Source: an uncultured Lentisphaerota bacterium (GTDB lineage Bacteria > Verrucomicrobiota > Kiritimatiellia > CAIQIC01). From it: a DNA stretch of 64,000 nt. The stretch is from NCBI GenBank assembly GCA_903912445.1, contig CAIWHP010000182.1:17801-81800 (forward strand), read 5' to 3'. Numbering within the stretch: position 1 is the stretch's first letter; each line of letters opens with the position of its first letter. Position numbers and translations under genes: made by a program. Shown piece by piece: positions 33,068 to 41,227 of this stretch. The notes beneath the pieces were generated by a model. The model was not told the origin of the DNA. It saw nothing but the letters and a program-made list of their open reading frames with translations, and searched no databases.

Positions 33068-33850
33068 ATGAAGCGGTTGATGCTTAAACAGGTAATCTTG
33101 GGGGCGTGTGTCATGGCCGGCACAGCGTGGGCTGACGCCATTGTTGAAAAACCAGAAGAGTCCATATGGGCCTACGTTCCGCCGGCGTGGAAAGCCGCCG
33201 ACGACAAGAAATTTTCTGCAACGGTGGAACTTGGCAACCAACAGCACGATGGTACCACTTCCTTTCAGGGAGCATCAGGGGCTCTTGGTTTAAAATTTGA
33301 CGACGGAATTTACGAGTTGGTTCAAACGGCGAACTTTGATTATTTAAGCTCCGAGGGCACCGTCTCCAAGAATCAGTTAAAAGCGTACACGGGTTTCGAC
33401 TATTACCTTGGCTGGCGAATCTGGGGCTTTTTGCTGAACGATTATGAACGTAATCCGCCCCAACATATGTCGCTCAAGATGCGGACCGGTGCCGGTGTCA
33501 AGTATGATCTGCTGCGAAATTCGTTTTGGAAACTTAATCTTGGTGTTGCAGCCTTGCACCGCGAGCAAAGATCTACCGAAGGCGAGGAAAAAGGCGACGA
33601 GGTCCTGTCGTATCGGCTCTTGTTTAAGGTCAAATCAAAATCCACCACCTACAACCTGGTCGGGTTTTATATGCCCTCCCTGAGCAATGGGAGTTATGAA
33701 TGGTCTGCGGACACGTCGTTAACCTTCGACCTGACCACCTATATCGCGCTTAAAATCGGGTGGCTCTATACGTATAACTCCGTGCCTCTGGACGCGAGCG
33801 TCGCCAATTGGGAACGCGAGTACTATACGCGCGTTCAGTTCAAATTCTAA
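33068..33850 (+). CDS. DUF481-like outer-membrane protein
   Basis: 260 aa. Sec signal (MKRLMLKQVILGACVMAGTAWA), then alternating polar/aromatic strands (FSATVELGNQQHDGTTSF, KNQLKAYTGFDYYLGWRIWG, MRTGAGVKYDLLRNSFWKLN, YTRVQFKF) ending in Phe, as in outer-membrane beta-barrels. The pattern of a start-to-end barrel with many G-x-x-Y repeats fits the DUF481/YdiY salt-induced OMP family. The DNA is visibly AT-richer than the flanking genes, with codons such as tta, aaa and aat common, which may mean recent acquisition or relaxed codon use. Ribosome site AAGGGG lies 9-10 bp upstream. It is convergent with the hydrolase-like gene. Confidence 0.8.
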   Translation: MKRLMLKQVILGACVMAGTAWADAIVEKPEESIWAYVPPAWKAADDKKFSATVELGNQQHDGTTSFQGASGALGLKFDDGIYELVQTANFDYLSSEGTVSKNQLKAYTGFDYYLGWRIWGFLLNDYERNPPQHMSLKMRTGAGVKYDLLRNSFWKLNLGVAALHREQRSTEGEEKGDEVLSYRLLFKVKSKSTTYNLVGFYMPSLSNGSYEWSADTSLTFDLTTYIALKIGWLYTYNSVPLDASVANWEREYYTRVQFKF

Positions 33851-34156
33851 AATTCGACGGCTTTCCTGCCGGGCGTTTTCAGCGCAAAAATTCTTCTCAG
33901 CCGTTGCCCGGGTGTCCCCGGTGGAACAGCGGCGCGGACGCCTCGGAAGGCTGTGGTGAGGTCTCTTCAGGCGCTGCGTCTTTACGGGCCTTGGTGGCGT
34001 GGGCGGCGACTGCAGCCAACGGCGTCGATCGCACCCAGAAGGGCCGGTCCTTGATGGGCCGCCGGGCCGGTTTCCTGCGTGACCTATGCGGCGCATTCTT
34101 CCAAGGGTTGGAAAACGCTACCGGTGGTTTTTCCAAGGCTTGGAAAAGTCGACGCG
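33851..34156. other. 306-bp gap between convergent genes
   Basis: No gene seen. Holds the TTCCAA pair at 34099-34146, which ends 11 bp before the stop of the minus-strand gene and could act in termination or mRNA 3'-end protection. Confidence 0.65.
34099..34146. repeat. TTCCAA palindrome pair, locus 5
   Basis: TTCCAA-GGG-TTGGAA (centre 34106) and TTCCAA-GGC-TTGGAA (centre 34138), 32 bp apart; spacer contains CTACCGG. Confidence 0.93.
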
Positions 34157-35584
34157 CTAGGGCTGGCGTTGCGGGCGGGGCGGGAGTCCGGCAGGGCGCT
34201 GGTTGCCGCCGGGGCGGCCGGGATTGGGCAGCATCCACGGCGCGTCCGGGTACAGCACGGGGCCGAGGTTCTTGGACCAGTTCCGGGCGTGGACGCGGTC
34301 GGCGAGCTCGCAGACCACCGCTTTCATGTACAGCGTCAGCGGCAGTTCCGCCGGCTCAAGGCCGGTGCGGATGTTCGTGCGGGTCCACGCCACGCCGGCG
34401 TCGTTGTCGGGGAATTTCAGGCTCGCGACCCGTTCGCGTGGAAAGTTGGCGGCGACGCGCTCGACATAGGTGCGGTCCGCATTCAGGCGCACGAATCTCG
34501 CGCCCGCGGCGCGGAAGCCCTCGACCTGCGCGAGGATGTGCGGGTGGTCGGGCGCGATCTGGACGTGGTCGCGCTCGTTGGCATAGACGATGACCGCGAG
34601 CTTGGGGCAGTTGCGCACAGCGTTGGGGATGCTGGCCTCAGCGTCGCGCCAGTGCCAGAACTCGCTGGCTTCCGCGAGCGTCGGGATGTGCTCCGGCCGC
34701 GGCTCGCCGAACAGCTTGCGCGCGTCGGCGGCGCGGATCAGGCGCGGCGTGTACCAGATTTTCACGCTGGGTCCATCATCGAAAGAGAACGCGTTGACGG
34801 AGAAATCGGCGCGCTCCGAGAACTTGCCGTCGCCGTCCATGTCGAAGAACAGCGAACCCTTCAGCCCGGAACCGGCGCCGCGCCAGCGCTTCGCCGGGCC
34901 CGGTTGCAGGTTGGGATCCCACGCGAGCTTGGAGAGATCGAGCACGCCGGTCTCCGGGTTATAGGCGGGATTGAGCCGGTCGTCGCGCCCGCCCAGTTCC
35001 ACGTTTACCGCACCCTCGCCATACGGCGATTCCATCGAGGCATAGAACGCGAGATCGCGGAATTCCGCGCCGTGAGTTGCCATCGCGAGGCCGCATGCGT
35101 TGCCGCCGTGGCTGGAGCCCTCGATGCCGGTGATGCCCGTCAGCACCTTGATCTTCGGGATCATGTCGCCGATGCGGCGGCCCTCCTTGTCGGCGCTCTG
35201 TCCGCTGGCGAACTTGATCACGTCGGCCAGCGCCCGGATGCAAGCGGGGCCGCGGTGATCATAGGCACCGCCACTGGTCCATTCGCCCCGGCCGCCGCCG
35301 GGGAAAGCAAACCGGACTTCCACAAAGCCGAAACCCGCCGCGCCCGGCTGGCCTTCGGCCGCGCCGCGGTCCGCGCCGCCCGGCACGAAGACCACCACCG
35401 GCGCGCCGTCGGCATAGCGTGGCGTCAGCGGCGGCAATACACCGACGGCGAGTCCGCGTTCGCCCCCAACCGTCGACGGGATGAAGGTACGGACCCATGG
35501 CGCGCGGCGTTCCTCAGGCGCGGCGGCGCAGGATAGAATGGCTCCGGTCAAAGTCAGGGCGAGGATGAGTTTCAGTTTCATCAT
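34157..35584 (-). CDS. Secreted alpha/beta-hydrolase-like protein
   Basis: 475 aa from ATG 35584 (35581 is an adjacent alternative); a longer frame to 35731 has no signal. The N-terminus MMKLKLILALTLTGAILSCAAAP is a Sec or imperfect lipoprotein signal (LSC). An oxyanion-type VVVFVPGG and a nucleophile-elbow-like GIEGSSHGGNACG indicate an alpha/beta-hydrolase fold; a Ca-loop-like DMDGDGKFSE sits in an insert. Late conserved-looking segments LAVIVYANERDHVQIAPDHP could hold the catalytic Asp/His. The C-terminus is Pro/Arg-rich (PRPQRQP). Substrate unknown. It stands alone between convergent and divergent neighbours. Confidence 0.7.
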   Translation of the reverse strand: MMKLKLILALTLTGAILSCAAAPEERRAPWVRTFIPSTVGGERGLAVGVLPPLTPRYADGAPVVVFVPGGADRGAAEGQPGAAGFGFVEVRFAFPGGGRGEWTSGGAYDHRGPACIRALADVIKFASGQSADKEGRRIGDMIPKIKVLTGITGIEGSSHGGNACGLAMATHGAEFRDLAFYASMESPYGEGAVNVELGGRDDRLNPAYNPETGVLDLSKLAWDPNLQPGPAKRWRGAGSGLKGSLFFDMDGDGKFSERADFSVNAFSFDDGPSVKIWYTPRLIRAADARKLFGEPRPEHIPTLAEASEFWHWRDAEASIPNAVRNCPKLAVIVYANERDHVQIAPDHPHILAQVEGFRAAGARFVRLNADRTYVERVAANFPRERVASLKFPDNDAGVAWTRTNIRTGLEPAELPLTLYMKAVVCELADRVHARNWSKNLGPVLYPDAPWMLPNPGRPGGNQRPAGLPPRPQRQP

Positions 35585-35745
35585 GGCGCGTTTATAGGCC
35601 GCACGCCGCACCATGTCCAGTGCGCTGGGAAGAAACTTGAGTTCCGTGTCCGGTTGCTGGGGAGGGGGGCTGCGGCACGTGGCGGCCGGGGACCATGGGG
35701 TGAAGACCTCATAGATTCCCCGCAGCGGCATGCTATTTTATAGCC

Positions 35746-35901
35746 ATGAATATGTTATTGCTCATCATCGTGCTGCTGCTGTTGTTCGGTGGCGGCGGTT
35801 TCTACGTTGGCGGCCCGGCCATCGGCGGCGGTGGGTTTGGCCTGATCCTGGTATTCTGCCTCATCGTTTATGCGCTGGGCGGATTTCGCAGGAAAGCCTG
35901 A
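35746..35901 (+). CDS. 51-aa glycine-rich membrane peptide
   Basis: MNMLLLIIVLLLLFGGGGFY, a Gly-rich turn (GGPAIGGGGFG), then LILVFCLIVYALGGFRRKA: two membrane-spanning segments with a Gly-rich hinge. This is the form of DUF3309-like small membrane proteins, which are common and of unknown function. The ATG at 35746 is followed by another at 35752; a TATTTTAT stretch lies just upstream. It is followed 57 bp later by the thioesterase gene on the same strand. Confidence 0.65.
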   Translation: MNMLLLIIVLLLLFGGGGFYVGGPAIGGGGFGLILVFCLIVYALGGFRRKA

Positions 35902-35958
35902 TCGGCTGGCGGCGCTTTGAAACTCGCCAAGCGGCTGGGCGCTTGCTAATTTCCCGCC

Positions 35959-36372
35959 ATGTTCCGCTTTGCCACAACGGTCAAGCTCTACGACACCGAT
36001 GCCTCGGGCGCGCTGTTCTTCGCCCAGCAGTTCCGGCTGGCCCATGATGCCTGCGAGGCGTTTTTGGCGACGACGGGCCTGTTCGTGCAGGGCAAGCCCA
36101 TCATGCAGCTGCCGGTGGTCCACGCGGAAGCCGACTACGCCGCGCGGCTGTGCTGGGGTGATGCGGTGGTCGTGGAAGTGGAGCCGGGCCGCGTGGGAAA
36201 AACCTCGTTTGGGATGCGCTATCGCCTCCTCAAGGGCGATGGCTCGGTGGCGGGCACTGTCGCGACTGTGCATGTGGCCGTCAGCGGCAAGACCGGCCGG
36301 CCGGTGCGCCTGCCGGCCAAACTTCGCGCCGCGCTCACCGCGGCAGGCGCGCCGCAAAAAACGGCCGGCTGA
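35959..36372 (+). CDS. Hotdog acyl-CoA thioesterase, possible DHNA-CoA hydrolase
   Basis: 137 aa, the normal size of 4-hydroxybenzoyl-CoA-thioesterase-type hotdog enzymes. The active-site motif KLYDTDASGALFFAQQFRLA has the Asp (YDTDxxG) used as catalytic residue in that subfamily. No signal, so cytoplasmic. Menaquinone synthesis needs hydrolysis of 1,4-dihydroxy-2-naphthoyl-CoA by such an enzyme (MenI), and this gene converges on menE with a 38-bp overlap at its 3' end, so this role is likely. The opposite strand means it is not in the men transcript. Confidence 0.82.
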   Translation: MFRFATTVKLYDTDASGALFFAQQFRLAHDACEAFLATTGLFVQGKPIMQLPVVHAEADYAARLCWGDAVVVEVEPGRVGKTSFGMRYRLLKGDGSVAGTVATVHVAVSGKTGRPVRLPAKLRAALTAAGAPQKTAG

Positions 36373-37720
36373 TCTTCAACCCCGCCGGCACCGCCTGCGG
36401 CCACGGCAGGAACTCCACCGGCACCTTGTAGGCCGGCAATTTCCCGCGCAATGCAGCGCGCAGTTTTTCTGCCCCCATGTTCCGCGCGCAGCGGACGAAC
36501 GCCACCGGGCGCGCGCCAAACTCACGCTCGGCGCGCGGCACCACGACGGCGGCAGTGACACCCGGCAGCGCCAGCAGCGCCTGCTCGATCTCCTCGGGCT
36601 GGATATTCTCGCCGCCGGAGATGAACATGTTGTCCTTGCGGCCGAGCACGGTGAGATAGCCCGCGCTGTCGAGTGCGCCGAAATCGCCGGTCGCGAACCA
36701 GCGCGCCGGCGGCAGGCGCTGCAACCGCCCGCGCACCAGATAGCCGGGGAAGCGGGTGCGTCCGCGGACGAGGATTTCACCGTCCGCGGCCAGTTTCAGC
36801 TCCCGGAACGGCAACACGCGGCCGGACGTGAACCACCGGCTGCGCGGCGCGGAGGGCGGCAGCGTACAAACCTGCGACGCCAGCTCCGTCAGGCCATAGG
36901 TCGGCAGCACGCGGATGCCGGCGGAGCGGGCGGCGGCCAGCAGGCGCTGGTCCGTGGCTGCGCCACCGACGAGCACCGCCTTCATGCGCTGCAGGGCAGC
37001 AAGGCCGGGGCGTTTTTCCAGCAGGCGCCGGAGCTGTGTCGGCACCAGCGAAATATGCGTCGCCTCTGTCGGGGCGTCGTCGTTTGTTGGGATGACGACC
37101 GCGGCGCCGGCCAGCCACGCGCGCAGCAGGACGCCGAGGCCGCTGACGTGGTAGAGCGGGAGGGACAGCTGCCAGCGGTCGCCGCGCCGGAGCGCGATGT
37201 TCCGGTTGGAGCCCAGCGCGCTGTAGTAGAGGTTACCGAACGTGAGCGCCACCGCCTTGGCCGCGCCCGTGCTCGCGGAGGTGAAGAGCACCATCGCCGG
37301 AGCGGTCAGGAGAATTTTCGGCGCCTTTCGGGAAGAGATTTCGCACGCGGCAAGAATTTCATCTGCGGCGAGTTGCCGGATACCGGGCAGTTTGATTTTG
37401 CCCGCGACGATGGCGCGGAACACGCCAGCCCCCCGCAGTTGCGCGGCGACCGCCGTCGGCGGCAGTCGCAGGTTGGTCAGGACGGCACACACGCCCATGC
37501 GTAGCAGCGCGAAGAGGGCGACCGGATAACGCCAGTCGTTGGGCAGATGCACCGCCAGCATCGCCCCGCGCCGTACACCGCGCCGGCGGAGTTGGGCCAC
37601 GGCTTGCGTGATGGCCTCGTCGAGTTCGCGGTAGCTCCACGAGCGCTGTGGCGTGATCAGCGCTGTGGTGCGCGGATGACGCTGCGCGCCGGCACAGATG
37701 GGGCAGATCACAGCGCTCAT
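36335..37720 (-). CDS. menE: o-Succinylbenzoate--CoA ligase
   Basis: 461 aa from ATG 37720, which overlaps the menC stop (ATGA); a longer frame to 37747 lies inside menC. Acyl-AMP ligase family: phosphate-binding loop MVLFTSASTGAAKA, LPTYGLTELAS, FATGDFG, GRKDNMFISGGENIQPEEIE, and the catalytic C-terminal lysine in GLKISRP. It joins o-succinylbenzoate to CoA using ATP, making the MenB substrate. An N-terminal CPICAG motif (ICPICAG) is unusual and could be chance. Last gene of the coupled men set; its 3' end overlaps the convergent thioesterase gene. Confidence 0.92.
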   Translation of the reverse strand: MSAVICPICAGAQRHPRTTALITPQRSWSYRELDEAITQAVAQLRRRGVRRGAMLAVHLPNDWRYPVALFALLRMGVCAVLTNLRLPPTAVAAQLRGAGVFRAIVAGKIKLPGIRQLAADEILAACEISSRKAPKILLTAPAMVLFTSASTGAAKAVALTFGNLYYSALGSNRNIALRRGDRWQLSLPLYHVSGLGVLLRAWLAGAAVVIPTNDDAPTEATHISLVPTQLRRLLEKRPGLAALQRMKAVLVGGAATDQRLLAAARSAGIRVLPTYGLTELASQVCTLPPSAPRSRWFTSGRVLPFRELKLAADGEILVRGRTRFPGYLVRGRLQRLPPARWFATGDFGALDSAGYLTVLGRKDNMFISGGENIQPEEIEQALLALPGVTAAVVVPRAEREFGARPVAFVRCARNMGAEKLRAALRGKLPAYKVPVEFLPWPQAVPAGLKISRPFFAARLPR

Positions 37721-38721
37721 GGCAGTACCTGCAGTTTCCCGAAGCAAACTTCTGCGTGGTCCGCCTCCAATAAATCGAGCGCGCCGTCGCGGATGGTCAG
37801 CCGCGGCTGGAGCACGTCATCGGCCAGGCAGCGGTAGGTGTCGAAGCCCATGGCCACACCCGGTGCACCGCAGCGCGCTGCCAGCTGCGCGAGTGCGCGG
37901 ATGCCGACGCCGCTTTCGTAGACGGCGCTGAACACCGGCAGCCAACCCAGTTCCGTCGCTGTAACGGCGAGCCGTTTGGCCGCACGCAAGCCGCCGAGGA
38001 TCGTCGGCTTGATGACCACCACACGCACGCCGCGCCAGGCGCGGTAATATTCCAGCGGCTGCTCCAGCAACGCTTCGTCGAGCGCCACGGGCAGGCCGCT
38101 GCGCGCGTGAAACGCCGGTAGCTCGGCGGGGTTTTGCAGCGGTTCCTCGATGTATTCGAGGGGCACGCCGGTGATGCTCTTGGCGAAGTCGACCGCGTCG
38201 GTGAGCGTCCATGCCCGGTTGGCATCGAGCCGCAGCTTGATGTCCGGCCCGAGCTGGCGGTGTACTTCCTTGACGCGCCCGGCGTCGGCGCGGATGGATT
38301 GGCGGCCGACCTTGATCTTCACGGTGCGGAAGCCGGACGAAATTAGCGAGGGGAGGGCTGTGTCCAGAGGTTCGTCGGAGAGCAGGGCGTTGATCGGAAT
38401 TTTTGTTGGGGTGGTTGAGGTTGTCTTTGTTTGGCGGACGGTGCGGCGCGCCGTCCCTACCTGATCGGTGACAGAATCGAAGGCGAACGCGACGGATGAA
38501 AGTTGTGGAGAAAAATCGCGGCCGCTGGCCTGGCATTCGCGCCAGCTTTGCAGCTCCGCCTCGGCCTCGCCCAAACTTTCAGGGCTCAAGCCTGGCCAGG
38601 GCGCGGCTTCGCCCCAGGCCTTGCCGTCGCGGACGAGCAGGCCCGTGCGCGCCGCGAGCGGGCCGTGACGGGTGGGCACAGGCCGGGCGAAGGGCAGGGT
38701 GTAGCGGAAGAGCGTGATCAT
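37717..38721 (-). CDS. menC: o-Succinylbenzoate synthase
   Basis: 334 aa. Enolase-superfamily signature: KIKVG (first Lys), LRLDANRAW, YIEEPLQN, ALDEAL, and the second catalytic lysine in VVIKPTILGG. It dehydrates SHCHC to o-succinylbenzoate. Between the N-terminal cap (SSVAFAFDSV) and the barrel start (IPINALL) is a low-complexity insert of about 23 residues (DQVGTARRTVRQTKTTSTTP) coded by a palindromic DNA repeat. Since it falls at the domain boundary, the fold is probably intact. It starts on the menA stop and ends on the menE start (both ATGA). Confidence 0.92.
   Translation of the reverse strand: MITLFRYTLPFARPVPTRHGPLAARTGLLVRDGKAWGEAAPWPGLSPESLGEAEAELQSWRECQASGRDFSPQLSSVAFAFDSVTDQVGTARRTVRQTKTTSTTPTKIPINALLSDEPLDTALPSLISSGFRTVKIKVGRQSIRADAGRVKEVHRQLGPDIKLRLDANRAWTLTDAVDFAKSITGVPLEYIEEPLQNPAELPAFHARSGLPVALDEALLEQPLEYYRAWRGVRVVVIKPTILGGLRAAKRLAVTATELGWLPVFSAVYESGVGIRALAQLAARCGAPGVAMGFDTYRCLADDVLQPRLTIRDGALDLLEADHAEVCFGKLQVLP
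38431..38461. repeat. Palindromic repeat inside menC
   Basis: GGACGGTGCGGCGCGCCGTC plus a final C (38436-38456), a 21-bp palindrome with one T:G mismatch, followed by CTAC. The form GTAGGGACGG...CCGTCC on the minus strand is that of a dispersed element. It is read through in frame. Confidence 0.8.
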
Positions 38722-39590
38722 AGTAACCAGCTACACGCAAAGAGGACGCTGTAGAGCAACAGGATGCCGCTGGTCTTGCCGAGGACCGGATTGAGCCGGT
38801 CGGGATGGTGGAACACGATCGCCAGCAGCGGCAGAGCGGGCAGGAGCGCGAAGCTGGTGAGCCACACCCAGCCGGTGCAGTCGCGGCCGATCCACAACGC
38901 CAGCGGCAGCAGCGCGGCGCCGGCAAGGCAGGCGGCGTATTCCCAGCGGGCAAACGCAACTCCGAACCGCACCGCAAGCGTGCGTTTGTTGTTCGAGCGG
39001 TCCTGCTCGATGTCGCGCAGATTGTTCACCGTCAGGATGGCGACGGAGAGGAGCCCCGGCGCAAGGCCGGCGAGCAAAGCGGGCAGAGTGAGGTGCTGCG
39101 CCTGGACAAAATAGGTGCCGCCGACGGCGACCGGGCCGAAAAAGACCAGGACGAACAGATCGCCCAGCCCGACGTAGGCCAGCGGCCACGGCCCGGCGGT
39201 GTAGAGGATGCCGCAGAGGATGCAGAGCGCGCCGGTGATCACGATGGGCCAGCCGCCGCGGGTGGCGAGATACAGGCCGCAGAGCGCCGCTGCGAAAAAA
39301 ACGAGCAGGGTGGCGCAGATCATCGCGCGCGGCGAGACGAGGCCGGCCTGCGTCGCGCGCACGGGGCCCTTGCGGCCAACGGCGTCGGCGCCGCGGACCG
39401 CATCGCCGTAGTCGTTGCAGAAGTTCGTGCCGATCTGGATCAGGAGCGCGCCGCCCAGCGCCGCGGCGGCGGCAGGCAGATGCGCGGCGCCGTCGCGCGC
39501 GGCCAGCGCCGTGCCGATCAGCACCGGTCCGACCGCCGCGCCCAGCGTCTTGGGCCGGGCCGCCTGCCACCATATCCGCAGCGAGGTCAT
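38718..39590 (-). CDS. menA: DHNA polyprenyltransferase
   Basis: 290 aa from ATG 39590, overlapping the menB stop by 4 bp; a longer frame to 39794 lacks a membrane start. UbiA family: first Asp-rich motif [14 protein letters not shown], second motif [20 protein letters not shown], and about eight membrane helices. It attaches the isoprenoid tail to 1,4-dihydroxy-2-naphthoate in the membrane, giving demethylmenaquinone. The final methyltransferase (UbiE/MenG) is not in the window. Confidence 0.94.
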   Translation of the reverse strand: MTSLRIWWQAARPKTLGAAVGPVLIGTALAARDGAAHLPAAAAALGGALLIQIGTNFCNDYGDAVRGADAVGRKGPVRATQAGLVSPRAMICATLLVFFAAALCGLYLATRGGWPIVITGALCILCGILYTAGPWPLAYVGLGDLFVLVFFGPVAVGGTYFVQAQHLTLPALLAGLAPGLLSVAILTVNNLRDIEQDRSNNKRTLAVRFGVAFARWEYAACLAGAALLPLALWIGRDCTGWVWLTSFALLPALPLLAIVFHHPDRLNPVLGKTSGILLLYSVLFACSWLL

Positions 39591-40408
39591 GGCCGCTTGG
39601 GAAACCGCGAGAAGTCCGGCGCGCGTTTTTCGAGGAAGGCGCGTTTGCCCTCCTGCGCCTCCTCGGTCATGTAGTAGAGCAGCGTCGCGTTGCCCGCGAG
39701 TTCCTGCAGGCCCGCCTCGCCATCGCAGTCGGCGTTCAACGCCGCTTTGAGGCAACGGAGCGAGAGCGGCGACTTGGTGAGGATCTCGCCGCACCAGCGC
39801 AGCGTCTCCGCCTCCAGTTCAGCGAGCGGCACAACGGTGTTCACCAAACCCATGTCCAGCGCCTGCTGCGCGTTGTACTGCCGGCAGAGGAACCAGATCT
39901 CGCGCGCCTTTTTCTGGCCGACGATCCGCGCCATGTAGGAGGCGCCGTAGCCGCCATCGAACGAGCCGACCTTCGGGCCGGTCTGGCCGAAGACCGCGTT
40001 GTCGGCGGCGATCGTCAGGTCGCACATCAGGTGCAGGACGTGCCCGCCGCCGATCGCGTAGCCCGCGACCATCGCGATCACCGGCTTCGGGCACGTGCGG
40101 ATCTGCCGCTGGAAATCGAGCACGTTCAGATGGTGCTGGCCTTTGCCGTCGGCATAGCCGGCGTCGCCGCGGATGCGCTGGTCGCCGCCGGAGCAGAAGG
40201 CCTTCTCGCCCGCGCCGGTCAGGATGATGACGCCGATTTTTTCATCGTGTCGCGCGTCGTCGAGCGCGCGCATCATCTCCGTCACTGTCTGCGGCCGGAA
40301 CGCGTTGCGTACCTCGGGCCGGTTGATGGTGATCTTCGCCATGCCGCCCGCCTTGTGAAACAGGATGTCCGTGAACTTGCCGCTGGCCCGCCATTTGATA
40401 GCTGTCAT
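39587..40408 (-). CDS. menB: 1,4-Dihydroxy-2-naphthoyl-CoA synthase
   Basis: 273 aa, the usual MenB length. Crotonase fold with oxyanion-hole segments [15 protein letters not shown] and [20 protein letters not shown], the family-specific [20 protein letters not shown], and the C-terminal RAPDFSRFP signature. It closes the second ring of o-succinylbenzoyl-CoA. Ribosome site aggaga precedes the ATG. It overlaps menH upstream and menA downstream by 4 bp each. Confidence 0.97.
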   Translation of the reverse strand: MTAIKWRASGKFTDILFHKAGGMAKITINRPEVRNAFRPQTVTEMMRALDDARHDEKIGVIILTGAGEKAFCSGGDQRIRGDAGYADGKGQHHLNVLDFQRQIRTCPKPVIAMVAGYAIGGGHVLHLMCDLTIAADNAVFGQTGPKVGSFDGGYGASYMARIVGQKKAREIWFLCRQYNAQQALDMGLVNTVVPLAELEAETLRWCGEILTKSPLSLRCLKAALNADCDGEAGLQELAGNATLLYYMTEEAQEGKRAFLEKRAPDFSRFPKRP

Positions 40409-41220
40409 GTTTTTCTCCTGCTGCTCTCGCGCAAAAACTTATCCAGCGCCCGTGTCACCCGCGCTGCCTGCTCTTCCACCACGGCATGGCCCGCGCCCGG
40501 CACCACGCGCAGTTCCGCCCCGGGGATCTGCTGCTGCATCTGCCGCATCAGGCGCACATATTTCTCGTCCTGCTGCCCCGCGAGCAGCAACACCGGCAGG
40601 CGCAGCTTTTTCAGCCGCGGCCAGAGCGACGGCTGGCGGCCCACGCTGCTGCCGCGCAGCATCCGCGCGAGTTCCGCGGCGTCGTTCCTCTTCCGCCGTG
40701 CAAGCAGCCGCCGCAACAGCGCCGGTTTCCGCCGCAGGTTGCAGAACAGTTTTTGAGCATACCACGTTGTCAGAAAAGCGTTGAGCCCGTGCTGCTCCAG
40801 TTCGGTCGCCAGCGCGTCATCGGCGCGCCGGCGCGCGGCACGCTCCGCCGCCAGCGGCAGGCCGGGCGAGGCTGAGATCAGTGTCAGCGACCGGAAGCGC
40901 TCGGGATGCTGCAGCGCCATCTGCAGCGCCAGCCGGCCGCCCATGGAGTAGCCGACGAGATGCACCGGCTGCTGCACACCGGCGAGTATCGCCTGCGTCG
41001 CGCTGTCAAACGAGTAAAGCTTGAGCGGCTTTGGGAAATGTGCGCGACCGTGGCCGGGCAAATCCGGCAACACACAGCGCCAGGCTGCGCGCAGGCGGTG
41101 CGCCACCGGCAACCAGTCAGCCGACGAACCCAGGAAACCGTGCAGAAATGCAATCTCCGGGGCGTTGCGCCGGCCGCAGATGCGCAAGGGCAGGGTGGGG
41201 GGTGGAGCGGCTGGTTTCAT
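40405..41220 (-). CDS. menH: SHCHC synthase (alpha/beta-hydrolase)
   Basis: 271 aa from ATG 41220 with gaagg upstream; a longer frame to 41409 lies inside menD. Alpha/beta hydrolase with [12 protein letters not shown] (oxyanion), DLPGHGRA, nucleophile elbow [12 protein letters not shown], and [10 protein letters not shown] for the catalytic His. It removes pyruvate from SEPHCHC, the product of MenD. The position between menD and menB supports MenH over a general hydrolase. Overlaps menB by 4 bp. Confidence 0.9.
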   Translation of the reverse strand: MKPAAPPPTLPLRICGRRNAPEIAFLHGFLGSSADWLPVAHRLRAAWRCVLPDLPGHGRAHFPKPLKLYSFDSATQAILAGVQQPVHLVGYSMGGRLALQMALQHPERFRSLTLISASPGLPLAAERAARRRADDALATELEQHGLNAFLTTWYAQKLFCNLRRKPALLRRLLARRKRNDAAELARMLRGSSVGRQPSLWPRLKKLRLPVLLLAGQQDEKYVRLMRQMQQQIPGAELRVVPGAGHAVVEEQAARVTRALDKFLRESSRRKT

Positions 41221-41227
41221 GCGGCCT

